Source: Bacteroidota bacterium
GTDB lineage: Bacteria; Bacteroidota; Bacteroidia; 2-12-FULL-35-15
Direction of reading: 5' to 3'
DNA length: 64,000 nucleotides
Assembly: GCA_947479085.1 (NCBI GenBank)
Contig: CANJYB010000021.1
Location: 1 to 64,000 of the forward strand
Shown here: positions 17,511 to 25,454 of the stretch, piece by piece
How the letters are laid out: each line of letters begins with the position of its first letter
Numbering within the stretch: position 1 is the stretch's first letter
Translations under genes and position numbers: made by a program
Notes under the pieces: generated by a model
What the model saw: the letters and a program-made list of their open reading frames with translations, nothing else
Databases searched by the model: none
Told to the model about the DNA's origin: nothing

Positions 17511-18395
17511 ATGGCAAATTTAAAAGAGGTTCGTAATCGTATAGTATCTGTAAGCAGTACGCAGCAGATAACAAGCGCCATGAAAATGGTGAGTGCGGCT
17601 AAGTTGCGTAAAGCGCAGGATGCCGTTACCGCTATGCGTCCGTATGCTGGCAAGCTGAAAGAATTACTTGAAAATTTAAGTGCAAGTATTTCTGACGGAA
17701 AATATTCTCAGCAGAGAGAAATTAAAAATGTATTGCTGGTGGTTATTACCTCTAACAGAGGATTGTGCGGTGGATTTAATGCAAACGTTATTAAAGCAAC
17801 CACCCGTCTGGCAAGAGAAGAATATGCAGGCAAAAAAATATCGGTGCTTTGCATTGGTAAAAAAGGAGCTGATTTTTTCAAGAAAACAGAATACGGAATA
17901 GTAGGTACAGTAGGTACAGATATGCCCCGCGGATTAAATGAATTGTTTGATCAGTTGATTTTTTCAAACGTTGCACCGGTAGCTGAAAAAGTAATGCAAT
18001 TGTTTGCTGATGGTCAGTTCGACAGAGTGGATTTGATTTACAACCAGTTTAAAAATGCAGCAGTGCAGATTACCACTGTGGAGCAGTTTTTACCGGTAAA
18101 ACCACCTGCAGCATCTGCCACCAAAAAACATTCGGTAGATTACATATACGAGCCTAACCAGGAAGAAATTGTAAAAACATTGATTCCTCTTTCATTAAAA
18201 ACACAATTATTCAAAGCATTGCGCGACTCGTTGGCTTCCGAACACGGTGCCCGTATGACTGCCATGCACAAAGCAACCGACAATGCCGGTTCATTAATAA
18301 AAGAATTGAAACTGATGTACAACAAAGCCCGCCAGGCTGCTATTACTAATGAGATATTAGAGATAGTGGGTGGTGCTGAGGCGTTGAATGGTTAA
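17511..18395 (+). CDS. atpG: ATP synthase subunit gamma
   Basis: 294 residues, the rotating central shaft. The N-terminal 'VRNRIVSVSSTQQITSAMKM' and C-terminal 'MYNKARQAAITNEILEIVGG' are the two most conserved family segments and form the coiled-coil shaft; 'VITSNRGLCGGFN' starts the Rossmann-like domain. It is the last gene of the operon, with a terminator 35 bases after the stop. atpD and atpC (beta, epsilon) do not follow; in many Bacteroidota they form a separate operon. Confidence 0.97.
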   Translation: MANLKEVRNRIVSVSSTQQITSAMKMVSAAKLRKAQDAVTAMRPYAGKLKELLENLSASISDGKYSQQREIKNVLLVVITSNRGLCGGFNANVIKATTRLAREEYAGKKISVLCIGKKGADFFKKTEYGIVGTVGTDMPRGLNELFDQLIFSNVAPVAEKVMQLFADGQFDRVDLIYNQFKNAAVQITTVEQFLPVKPPAASATKKHSVDYIYEPNQEEIVKTLIPLSLKTQLFKALRDSLASEHGARMTAMHKATDNAGSLIKELKLMYNKARQAAITNEILEIVGGAEALNG

Positions 18396-18430
18396 AAGAT
18401 TTAAAAATTCAGATTTCAAATTGTTATTAA

Positions 18431-18460
18431 GGGGTACAAGAAATTGTATCCCTTTTTTTT
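18431..18460 (+). terminator. Terminator of the atp operon
   Basis: Stem GGGGTACAA / TTGTATCCC (one G-T pair) with a short loop, followed by TTTTTTTT. Confidence 0.8.
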
Positions 18461-18463
18461 GCA

Positions 18464-18496
18464 AAAGGTACTACCTTTTAAAAAGGTAGTACCTTT
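18464..18496. repeat. 33-nt palindromic element, copy 2
   Basis: Arms AAAGGTACTACCTTT and AAAGGTAGTACCTTT. Compared with copy 1, a C-G pair has become T-A on both arms, keeping the stem. Confidence 0.85.
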
Positions 18497-18670
18497 AATA
18501 AATAAACAAAAAGTCCCCCGATTAATCGAGTGGCTTTTTGTCTTGGTCTATATACAAAACATTCTACTCAGAAATACAATCTTTTAAGCCCTAAATTAAT
18601 TATTTATAAAAACTTCCCTAAGTTAATTATATCAAGCCTTTCAAAGCAAAACTCCTCATTTCCCAAATAC

Positions 18671-18696
18671 CAATTATTGGTTATAACCAATAATTG
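18671..18696. promoter_or_regulatory. Perfect 26-bp palindrome
   Basis: CAATTATTGGTTA followed directly by its exact reverse complement TAACCAATAATTG, no loop. It lies in the 388-base gene-free stretch 18396-18783, which otherwise holds only the atp terminator, the 33-nt element and an AAAAAGTC hairpin at about 18507-18540. Such dyads are typical of dimeric regulator or partition/resolution sites; function unknown. Confidence 0.5.
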
Positions 18697-18783
18697 AACC
18701 CAAAAAATTTCTTTTTTCTTCCAAAGCTGGCAGGTTTTTAAAATCCGATGCTATAAACGAGTTTGATTTTTTTATTGGTTTTG

Positions 18784-19275
18784 CTACGAAGATTTATTAA
18801 TATAAATTCTTCTGAAACGGTTGTCTCCTGCCTTTAATAAATATTTATGAAGCTGGTCCACCTTATCCTGGTCAGTTATATCTGTTCTTTCTAATATGTC
18901 TATTAAAACCCGTTTACTTTTTTTACCCATCACATTTACTGCATATAAGCCTTCTTCCCTTAATAAGCTTTCGAGGTTAAACTTTTCATTTCTCAAATTA
19001 TTGATTTCAGTGTATTGTTTTGCGATTTTATTATTACTATCGGTAATAAATATTTTTAACCTCCTGTTTTCTTCACTTGTCATTTCATGGTGTTTCATCA
19101 GTTCTGTCAGCAGCAGCTGAGTATTTACTCTTACTGCGGGTTCAAAACCATATTTGGTAAGAATAAATGAATTACCATTTTCGTCTTTATAAATATTTTC
19201 TTTCAAGTGAGTTAGTTTTAAACAGCGGGCTATAATGTCGTAAGCTGTTTCGGTATTTATAAAATCATTGTTCAT
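18784..19275 (-). CDS. Coiled-coil hypothetical protein (163 aa)
   Basis: 163 residues, no signal peptide or membrane helix. The N-terminal part ('FINTETAYDIIARCLKLT', 'NGNSFILTKYGFEPAVRVN') could be a small globular domain; residues about 60-110 form a coiled coil ('NRRLKIFITDSNNKIAKQYT', 'EINNLRNEKFNLESLLRE'). The C-terminus is basic. No family is recognised. It is divergent from the gene at 19441 and shares with it a spacer holding four GCGGACAA repeats, which suggests joint regulation. Confidence 0.6.
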   Translation of the reverse strand: MNNDFINTETAYDIIARCLKLTHLKENIYKDENGNSFILTKYGFEPAVRVNTQLLLTELMKHHEMTSEENRRLKIFITDSNNKIAKQYTEINNLRNEKFNLESLLREEGLYAVNVMGKKSKRVLIDILERTDITDQDKVDQLHKYLLKAGDNRFRRIYINKSS

Positions 19276-19295
19276 GGTGATGTCTTTTTAATGAA

Positions 19296-19303
19296 CAAAT
19301 ATA
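19296..19303 (-). promoter_or_regulatory. Promoter -7 box of the 163-aa gene
   Basis: TATATTTG on the minus strand, 21 bases upstream of the ATG at 19275. Confidence 0.55.
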
Positions 19304-19353
19304 CAGCTTAAAAATCTCGGAATAAAATATTTTTAAAGACATCGTTTTACGTA

Positions 19354-19406
19354 TTTGTCCGCGATATGGCGGACAATGTTTGGTTTGCGGACAAATTGCG
19401 GACAAA
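19354..19406. promoter_or_regulatory. Four-copy operator-like repeat in a divergent spacer
   Basis: TTTGTCCGC (19354-19362, inverted) and three direct GCGGACAA copies at 19369, 19387 and 19398, the last two extended to GCGGACAAA. The first two copies form a dyad with a 6-base centre. GC-rich words in AT-rich DNA between two divergent genes look like sites for a shared regulator. Confidence 0.55.
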
Positions 19407-19440
19407 ACTTATTTCATACTCTTATATATTTATATCCGAA

Positions 19441-19832
19441 ATGAATGAAGGACAATTTTTAAGAGATAAGCTAAAGGAAGCCCAAAAGAAAATAACATTT
19501 GATAAAAATGTGTTTTGGGGAAACATTGGTGCGGGCCATACTAAAGGATACCAGTTGTGTCATCTGGAAACTCTTCCTGAACCTTACAGGTCGAACGTTC
19601 AAAAACATTTTAAAGTTAAATTCACTGACCTCAAAGAGAGAAAAACCCGGAATTTGCTGAAAGCAAAAAGGACATAACGATAAGAAAACAGCAAAACAAA
19701 ATAAGGGATTTAAAAAACACGGTAACAAGTAAGGAAATAGAAATAAAAATACTGGAGGATGAGTTGATTCTTTACAGAAGCCTGAACGAAAATAAAACTG
19801 TAAAAAGTAAAAAGAAAAAAAACGACAAGTAG
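19441..19832 (+). pseudogene. Small Lys-rich coiled-coil protein gene, apparently frameshifted
   Basis: From ATG 19441 the first frame gives 78 residues ('MNEGQFLRDKLKEAQKKI ...') and stops at 19675-19677. The -1 frame, entered near the A5 run at 19641-19645, continues without a stop to TAG 19830-19832 and encodes a clean coiled coil ('RKQQNKIRDLKNTVTSKEIE', 'IKILEDELILYRSLNENK') with a lysine tail. Joined, the protein would be about 130 residues, with a compact N-terminal domain possibly of helix-turn-helix type (weak) and a C-terminal coiled coil. The break could be a real mutation, a sequencing error in the homopolymer, or recoding. I prefer the first two because the site is not a good slippery heptamer. 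Confidence 0.5.
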
Positions 19833-19908
19833 CGATGCATATCATTGGCATCCGGTTAAGTTAAAACCCGAAAACTCATCATCCGATTAAACAAAATGAT
19901 TAAAACAT

Positions 19909-20118
19909 TGAAAATAACCTGTATGGCAGGCAACAGTTGGTTAGCCAAATGTTACCTGATAAACCAATCAGGTGGCATTTGGGCAACAAAATGCTACCTG
20001 ATTGGTTTGGCAGGCAGTACTTTGTTGCCCCAAAGTAAGCTGACCAGATAGTCAGGTGTTACTTTACCTGCCAGGTGTTACCTGCAGGGGTTGGCAGGTA
20101 ACATTTTAGCAAAAATAA
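19909..20118. repeat. Array 1: 42-bp-period repeat (5 units of two 21-bp halves)
   Basis: A-halves start at 19909, 19951, 19993, 20035 and 20077. Four begin G[TC][TA]A[CG]CTG-like (GTTACCTG, GCTACCTG, GTAAGCTG, GTTACCTG) and all end in CAG. B-halves start at 19930, 19972, 20014, 20056 and 20098 (GTGGCATTTG, GCAGTACTTT, GTGTTACTTT, GTAACATTTT). Spacing is exactly 21 throughout. Neighbouring halves also pair: GGGCAACAAA (19981-19990) with TTTGTTGCCC (20021-20030), and TTACCTGCCA with TGGCAGGTAA (about 20064-20101). It lies in the gene-free stretch 19833-20213 upstream of the gene at 20214. Confidence 0.85.
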
Positions 20119-20213
20119 CAAGCCTGCCAATGTAGTAAACAGGCATTTTGAAACAAAAGAATTACTCAACTTTATAAATATCAATACATTAATCTTAAAA
20201 ACAAGTTAAAACC

Positions 20214-21140
20214 ATGTCAGCAGAATCATTTCAAACTCCAAAAAGCAATCGCACACGCCTGATAGGGCTAAATGGTGCAAAAACTAAAAATGACGCCCTT
20301 GGTTCGGGCAGTTACCTGAGCACGGCTACCAAAGGCAAGTTAAACACCAATCAGCCGCTTTATAAAGGCAAAATGAACTTGCGGGCCATAGCCAGCAGCG
20401 ATTCGCAATTGGCTACTGCTACCAGCAATGCCTCTAGCACGCTGCTTCGCAGAAAATGTTCCCGGTTTATCCAGGTATTTGGCCTGGGAGTGGACGATGG
20501 AGCTTTTTTACGCTCCGATTTTGCAAAGTATCAGTTGGAAAGTAATGGCAACCTGCCCGATATGGGCACTGATGCCGAACTGGTAACTGTGGCTGATAAC
20601 CTAGTGACAGGGGAAGCTGCCCGGATAGCGGCAGGGCAACCTGCTATGAGCAACCCTGATATTACAGAGGTAAGCAACCTGCTCACCATACTTAACACCA
20701 ACCTGACAGCTGAAAATACGGCTAAAGATGCATTGAAAACTGCTGAGCGCAATGTTAACGACCTGAACGAAGTGGTGGACGACACGCTGAGGTTTGTAGC
20801 CAAAGAAGTGGAAGCCAAGTTCAGCGACCGCAGCCCGTCAGAAAGACGCGATGAAGGCAGGTTATGGGGCTTCAGGTATGCGCGAGTGGGAAGTACTAAA
20901 AGGGTTACCGGAACGGTGCGAGATAGCGTAACGGGTGATGTAATTATAGGAGCGGATGTGTTTTTTGAAAACGGAATAAACGATGCTACCACCACTGCCA
21001 TCGGTTATGAACTAAACACCTCGCTTATGGGCGACCAGGTAATAAAAGCCGCTCATGTGCTTTACCTGCCTTATTCAAGCACTGTTACACTTGTTGAAAA
21101 TACCAACCCGGTGGTGGATATTGTGATGGTGAGGATTTAG
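20214..21140 (+). CDS. Uncharacterised protein with C-terminal carboxypeptidase-regulatory-like domain (paralogue A)
   Basis: 308 residues, no signal peptide. The N-terminal two thirds are mostly helical: 'SNRTRLIGLNGAKTKNDALG', 'LLRRKCSRFIQVFGLG', 'NGNLPDMGTDAELVTVADNL', then an Ala/Glu/Asn-rich helix pair about residues 145-210. 'DEGRLWGFRYARVG' leads into a beta-sandwich-like C-terminus, 'VTGTVRDSVTGDVIIGADVF', the pattern of the CarboxypepD_reg-like fold. A paralogue is encoded at 50405-51334 with the same motif order. Both genes are directly preceded by a 42-bp array. Function unknown; lack of a signal peptide suggests a cytoplasmic or non-classically exported protein. Confidence 0.8.
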   Translation: MSAESFQTPKSNRTRLIGLNGAKTKNDALGSGSYLSTATKGKLNTNQPLYKGKMNLRAIASSDSQLATATSNASSTLLRRKCSRFIQVFGLGVDDGAFLRSDFAKYQLESNGNLPDMGTDAELVTVADNLVTGEAARIAAGQPAMSNPDITEVSNLLTILNTNLTAENTAKDALKTAERNVNDLNEVVDDTLRFVAKEVEAKFSDRSPSERRDEGRLWGFRYARVGSTKRVTGTVRDSVTGDVIIGADVFFENGINDATTTAIGYELNTSLMGDQVIKAAHVLYLPYSSTVTLVENTNPVVDIVMVRI

Positions 21141-21207
21141 GATTGCGGATTTTTGATTTCGGATTGGTGCTAATAATCCAAAATTTAAAATCCGAAATCC
21201 GAAATAA

Positions 21208-21242
21208 AAAATCCTGCTCTTGAAAGAGGGTAGGATTTTTTT
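21208..21242 (+). terminator. Terminator after paralogue A
   Basis: Stem AATCCTGCTCTT / GAGGGTAGGATT with GAAA-type loop and some G-T pairs, then TTTTTTT. It is preceded by an inverted spacer of GATTTCGGATT / AATCCGAAATC words (21141-21205). Confidence 0.75.
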
Positions 21243-21288
21243 GTTTAAAGGAAATAAAAGGTATTTTTACGGGGAAATTAAAAAGAAG

Positions 21289-21906
21289 ATGATGAAAAGA
21301 TTTACATTGATCATACTCTTCCTTTTATTCAAATTGATTACTAGTGCACAAAATATTAGTAAGGTGTTTGATAAGGAGGAGCCATTAACATATTTTGGAT
21401 TGGATTTTTACAAGGCAAAATTAATAGGTAATTTCGGTAGTACTCCTATTGTTCTTATTCCACAATGGAATTATAATGTTGCAAGCAATCAAAAAAGATT
21501 TGATATTCAAGGTTCTTTTAATAAAAAAGTTATTAAATATGATATGGATCCTGTAGTGGTTAGAAATGATAGCATTAAAAAAAATAAATTAATGGGATAT
21601 AATAACGCATTACTTACCGATGAGGAAATACAACAGGAAATAAATGTTTTACCAGTTGGAGAAATGAAAAATGGGATGGGGGTTATTTTTTTAGTCGATT
21701 ATATAAATAAAAATGAAGGAATAAGTGCCGTAAATATTACATTTTTTGACATCGCCACAAAACATATTTATTTCTCACAAATAATGGAGGGCGAACCGGG
21801 AGGGGTATCTCTTCAAAATTATTTTATTAAGGCCATTGAAGATATATTAATACAAATAAAGGGAGGCGAGTTCAATAAATGGAAACGCAATTACACTGAT
21901 AAATAA
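21289..21906 (+). CDS. Secreted hypothetical protein (205 aa)
   Basis: From ATG 21289 the product starts 'MMKRFTLIILFLLFKLITSA' followed by 'QNISK', a good signal peptide; the longer frame from 21220 would read through the preceding terminator. The mature part of about 185 residues is lower in GC and richer in Lys/Asn/Ile than neighbouring genes, for example 'EEIQQEINVLPVGEMKNG' and 'GISAVNITFFDIATKHIYFS'. It looks like a soluble alpha/beta periplasmic or surface protein, but no family is recognised. The divergent base composition hints at acquisition. Confidence 0.6.
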   Translation: MMKRFTLIILFLLFKLITSAQNISKVFDKEEPLTYFGLDFYKAKLIGNFGSTPIVLIPQWNYNVASNQKRFDIQGSFNKKVIKYDMDPVVVRNDSIKKNKLMGYNNALLTDEEIQQEINVLPVGEMKNGMGVIFLVDYINKNEGISAVNITFFDIATKHIYFSQIMEGEPGGVSLQNYFIKAIEDILIQIKGGEFNKWKRNYTDK

Positions 21907-22136
21907 GCGATACAAAAACAACCACCCTCACCTTTTCCGAACAACAAAAAAACACTTCTTTAACAATAACTGATGTTTTAGGAAATATAGTTCTTCAATC
22001 AACAATAAACAGTAATCAATACACAATTGATATGAGCGGGTATGCAAAAGGGGTTTATTTTGTGAGGGTAACGGATGCTTCGGCAGGCTCAGCACAAGTG
22101 AAAAATGTGATGAACAGGAAGATAATTAAGAATTAA
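21906..22136 (+). pseudogene. T9SS C-terminal sorting-domain remnant
   Basis: No start codon or N-terminal protein, but the frame from 21906 to TAA 22134-22136 encodes a complete sorting-domain tail: 'TLTFSEQQKNTSLTITDVLG', 'DMSGYAKGVYFVRVTD' and 'NRKIIKN'. The repeat TGCTTCGGCAGGCTCAGCA (22076-22094) interrupts the domain and adds codons without breaking the frame. This is the end of a lost cargo gene, abutting the secreted hypothetical gene at its stop codon. Confidence 0.75.
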
Positions 22137-22235
22137 CCGCAGAGAAAAAGGAGGAAACGCAGAGAACCGCAGAGTTTAATATCTCTGCGGTTCTCTGCGT
22201 TTTCACTTCTCTGTTTGCTCTGCGGTAAAATAATT
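22137..22235. repeat. GCAGAG-type hairpin repeat
   Basis: CGCAGAGAACCGCAGAG (22161-22177) pairs with CTCTGCGGTTCTCTGCG (22185-22201), flanked by further CGCAGAG and CTCTGCGG words. A 17-bp perfect stem in a non-coding spacer. Similar CTTTGCG words appear at 63715-63740. Confidence 0.75.
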
Positions 22236-22255
22236 TTCAGGAAAAAGAAAAAACT

Positions 22256-22263
22256 TATCTTTG
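22256..22263 (+). promoter_or_regulatory. Promoter -7 box, small gene at 22268
   Basis: TATCTTTG, only 4 bases before the GTG at 22268. This implies a leaderless message, or initiation further into the ORF. Confidence 0.5.
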
Positions 22264-22267
22264 TATC

Positions 22268-22480
22268 GTGCAATCCAAAAAGTTAAATCTATGTATTGAT
22301 ACTTCATTGGAAACTAAAACAGAAAAACAAAAAGATTTTGATGCAGTAAAGTTTATGCGTCAGGTAAGAGATGAGATCAGTAAAGAAACTCAAGGCATGG
22401 ACTTCAAACAATTGAAGAATACAATTTATATTACTGATGTGTTTGATTGCCGTCAAAACCCTGAAAAAATGAAAAGATAA
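22268..22480 (+). CDS. Small antitoxin-like protein (70 aa)
   Basis: Up to 70 residues from GTG 22268; the next in-frame ATG is at 22355. 'FDAVKFMRQVRDEISKETQG' and 'MDFKQLKNTIY' resemble small Bacteroidota antitoxin-type proteins in which an 'R-x-x-I-S-x-E-x-x-x-M' helix precedes a short tail. That similarity is from memory and weak, and there is no toxin gene beside it. It is charged, with no membrane helix. It may be an orphan antitoxin or a small regulator. Confidence 0.45.
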   Translation: MQSKKLNLCIDTSLETKTEKQKDFDAVKFMRQVRDEISKETQGMDFKQLKNTIYITDVFDCRQNPEKMKR

Positions 22481-22507
22481 TATTGCAATAAAAGGCTTCT
22501 CCTTTAA

Positions 22508-23074
22508 TTATTTTTTCTTTTCCTCCTTGTCTTTCAGTTTCACTTTTACATCCACATCCACATCTTCGGGCTTGGGAATCAACTCCCCTATTTTACTATT
22601 ATTAAGTGCAGGAATTAAAGTAGGAGCTATTTTCCCGATGGGTTTATACAGAAGCGATTCTTCCTTTGTTTTAAATGAAATCAGCGGATACGATTTTTCG
22701 ATAGCATCCATCACAAAAATGATGACACTCATTACCATTGCAAATTTTAAGGCACCAAACACCGCCCCGCATACTTTATTTATTCCGCCCAATGCCATTC
22801 CTGAAACCATTTTTTGCACCAGTTTGGCAATAAAGAATACCGTAATAATAATGCATAAAAAAGTAACAGCAAACGATACTACCGGCAGGTAAGGCGAATG
22901 CCAGTTGAACCAACCTGATATTTTAACGGCTACAAAATCGGAAAAGTGAATTCCTCCCCATACACCCAGGCCAAAAGCTACCAGCGAAGCTGCCTCTATT
23001 ATGAGTCCTTTGGTAAACCCTTTATAAAGTCCCCAAACCAGAGGAATACAAAGAATAATGTCGATATAGTTCAT
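22508..23074 (-). CDS. CvpA-family membrane protein
   Basis: 188 residues with four transmembrane helices and a highly charged C-terminal tail ('DVDVDVKVKLKDKEEKKK'). 'DIILCIPLVWGLYKGFTKGL' and 'INKVCGAVFGALKFAMVMSV' match the CvpA family (colicin V production protein), whose members act in the inner membrane in envelope or purine-linked processes not well understood. Start is ATG 23074. It is divergent from the T9SS gene at 23211. Confidence 0.88.
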   Translation of the reverse strand: MNYIDIILCIPLVWGLYKGFTKGLIIEAASLVAFGLGVWGGIHFSDFVAVKISGWFNWHSPYLPVVSFAVTFLCIIITVFFIAKLVQKMVSGMALGGINKVCGAVFGALKFAMVMSVIIFVMDAIEKSYPLISFKTKEESLLYKPIGKIAPTLIPALNNSKIGELIPKPEDVDVDVKVKLKDKEEKKK

Positions 23075-23139
23075 TTATATTTAAGCTCTTATGCAACCAT
23101 TTCTGGCTTTATTGCGTCTATTTATATACAAAGAAAGAT

Positions 23140-23147
23140 TATATTTG
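23140..23147 (+). promoter_or_regulatory. Promoter -7 box of the T9SS gene at 23211
   Basis: TATATTTG, 63 bases before ATG 23211. It supports that ATG over the earlier in-frame ATG at 23091, which lies upstream of the box. Confidence 0.6.
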
Positions 23148-23210
23148 GTCTTTATTTCTATTTATTCATTTAAACTTATTAAAACATCATTGTCAATTAA
23201 ACTTATCTCT

Positions 23211-25451
23211 ATGAAAAAAACATTACTTACCTCAGCCTTATTCTTAATCCTGTTTTCATCTGTCAGTTTTGCTTCACATATTTCGGGGGGAGAAGTAAGT
23301 TACCAATCGGTAGGGGTCAATCAGTTCAAAGTAACATTAGCACTCTATTGGGATTGCCAAGGCATTAATCCCGGAAATACAGCCAGTATGAACACCACCA
23401 ATGCCTGTGCATTAACTGATATGAATTTCACGGTAAATCTGGATACTACTTACGAAGTATCGCAACTTTGTCCTTCCGTTCTTTCCACTTGCTCAGGAGG
23501 TTCAGCTCCAGGAATGAATAAAAATATATATTCGGCTATCATTACCCTTCCGGGGGGCTGCACCAACTGGACGTTTGTACATACTTCCTGCTGCAGAAAT
23601 ACCATAACAAATGCTCCCAATGGTGATAGTTATTCCTATTATGCAACTTTGAATAGTGTTGCTGCACCATTTAACGACTCTCCTTATTTCACTTCTCTTC
23701 CTTTTCCTCTTGTTACAGTCAGTCAACCTTTCTCCTGCAATCCTTGGGTGCACGAAATAGATGGCGATTCATTATCCTATTCTTTGGTAAATGCAATGTC
23801 AACAGATGTCACCACTTCTGTTACTTATGCCGGAGGTTATTCCGGTGCGGTACCAGTTCCGGGAATCACCATTGATGCGGCTACCGGGCAGATAAACCTT
23901 ACCCCTGCCTCCATCGGTACGTACGTTGTTTCCATATTAGCAACCGAATACAATAGCTCCGGAGTTATGGTAGGAGCAGCAGTAAGAGATGTTCAAATGA
24001 TGGTAATCAATGGAACCAACCAATCCTTAGCTGCAGGCAGTGGGGTAATTACAAACCTTACCGGTGCAACCCTTATTAACAGTAATACCATACAAAGCTG
24101 TGCAACTTTACCTTTCTCTTTTCAGTTAACTTTTACCGACCTTAATGCCGGTGATATATTAGGCTTTACTTCTGATATTGCAACTCAAATGCCGGGAGCA
24201 ACCATTGTTTCTACAGGTACTAACCCAATGACACTGACAGTAACCTGGACGGCTCCTCCAATAGCTGCATTCAATAACATTTACTTTTCATTAAATGTTG
24301 CTGATAATGCCTGCCCTGCTCCGGGACAACAAACTTTTCAATACTACATCCTTCCATTTCCTACCGTAAATCTTGCTTTAGGTCCTGATGTAACTGTTCC
24401 TTGCGGAACAAATACCTATAATGCATCCACCACTTCATTGGGTGCTGGTGTCACATACAATTGGACTGCCGGGGCTTATGGAACCATAACAAGCGGACAG
24501 GGAACAAATTCGATTACTATAACATGGCCTTCATCCGGCAGTACACTTGTTACCGAAGTTACCTGCACCGCTGTAGGTTTTCCTTATTGCGGTACCATTA
24601 CCGATACCATGAACCTGACTATTAACGGGGCTCCCATTCCAAATTTTGTTATGGTTCCCGATTCCACCAATGCTTTAAATTACTGGGCTTTTAATTCAAC
24701 CGTTAATGCCGGAATAACCTATAGCTGGGATTTCGGAGATTTAACCACCTCATCGTTACCAAGCCCTACGCATACTTACGCAGCCCCGGGAACCTGTAAC
24801 GTTTGTTTAACCGAAACTTCAGGCACCTGCAGCAATTCCACCTGTATTCCACTTGTGGTTACCGGAACGTTAAATACCTGCCTGGCTTTGTTTAATGTAG
24901 CTCAGGATACCGCATCTTCCAACCCGAATGCTTATTTAATTACTGACTTGTCGTATGGTTCAAACCTTACTTATTCCTGGGATTTTGGAGACACTACTAC
25001 TTCAACAGCTCAACACCCTAGTCATACCTATCTTGGTGGCGGTCCTTATCAATTATGTTTAACAGTAGATAACGGTGCCGGTTGTACTCAAACCTATTGT
25101 GACTCTTTATTTGCAGTAGATTCATTGCATGCTCACCTTCAGCCCATAGCTATTAATGTTGTAGATGGAACTCCATTTGGAACCACCGTAGCTGTAAATG
25201 AAACTGCCGCAGAAAATGAAGAGTGGATAATTACCCCTAATCCTTCAGCAGGAATAGTAACCCTTACAGGTTCAAAATCAAAACCGGAAAGCTTAAAAGT
25301 AATGAATGTGTTTGGAGAAGTAATAAGCGAACAACTTATGTTAAACAACGGACAATGGACAATAGATTTAACAAAGGAAGCCAAAGGAATTTACTTTGTG
25401 CAAATACAAACCGAACGCGGCAGTATTAATAAGAAAATAATAAAAGAGTAA
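23211..25451 (+). CDS. Large secreted PKD-domain protein with T9SS sorting domain
   Basis: 746 residues from ATG 23211. The signal peptide ends near 'VSFA', then 'SHISGGEVSYQSVGVNQFKV', a conserved N-terminal module of Bacteroidota surface proteins. Cys-rich beta segments follow. Two PKD-like domains ('SWDFGDLTTSSLPSPTHTY' and 'SWDFGDTTTSTAQHPSHTY') lie at about residues 540-690. The last 80 residues are the sorting domain ('ITPNPSAGIVTLTG', 'VMNVFGEVISEQ', 'KGIYFVQIQTERGSINKKII'). It is predicted to be surface-attached or released through T9SS. PKD and Cys-rich domains suggest adhesion or matrix binding; the ligand is unknown. Confidence 0.9.
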   Translation: MKKTLLTSALFLILFSSVSFASHISGGEVSYQSVGVNQFKVTLALYWDCQGINPGNTASMNTTNACALTDMNFTVNLDTTYEVSQLCPSVLSTCSGGSAPGMNKNIYSAIITLPGGCTNWTFVHTSCCRNTITNAPNGDSYSYYATLNSVAAPFNDSPYFTSLPFPLVTVSQPFSCNPWVHEIDGDSLSYSLVNAMSTDVTTSVTYAGGYSGAVPVPGITIDAATGQINLTPASIGTYVVSILATEYNSSGVMVGAAVRDVQMMVINGTNQSLAAGSGVITNLTGATLINSNTIQSCATLPFSFQLTFTDLNAGDILGFTSDIATQMPGATIVSTGTNPMTLTVTWTAPPIAAFNNIYFSLNVADNACPAPGQQTFQYYILPFPTVNLALGPDVTVPCGTNTYNASTTSLGAGVTYNWTAGAYGTITSGQGTNSITITWPSSGSTLVTEVTCTAVGFPYCGTITDTMNLTINGAPIPNFVMVPDSTNALNYWAFNSTVNAGITYSWDFGDLTTSSLPSPTHTYAAPGTCNVCLTETSGTCSNSTCIPLVVTGTLNTCLALFNVAQDTASSNPNAYLITDLSYGSNLTYSWDFGDTTTSTAQHPSHTYLGGGPYQLCLTVDNGAGCTQTYCDSLFAVDSLHAHLQPIAINVVDGTPFGTTVAVNETAAENEEWIITPNPSAGIVTLTGSKSKPESLKVMNVFGEVISEQLMLNNGQWTIDLTKEAKGIYFVQIQTERGSINKKIIKE

Positions 25452-25454
25452 AAA

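Noticed and set aside
19641-19645. Programmed -1 frameshift
   Set aside because: The AGA-AAA-ACC context is a poor slippery heptamer and I see no stimulatory structure right after it.
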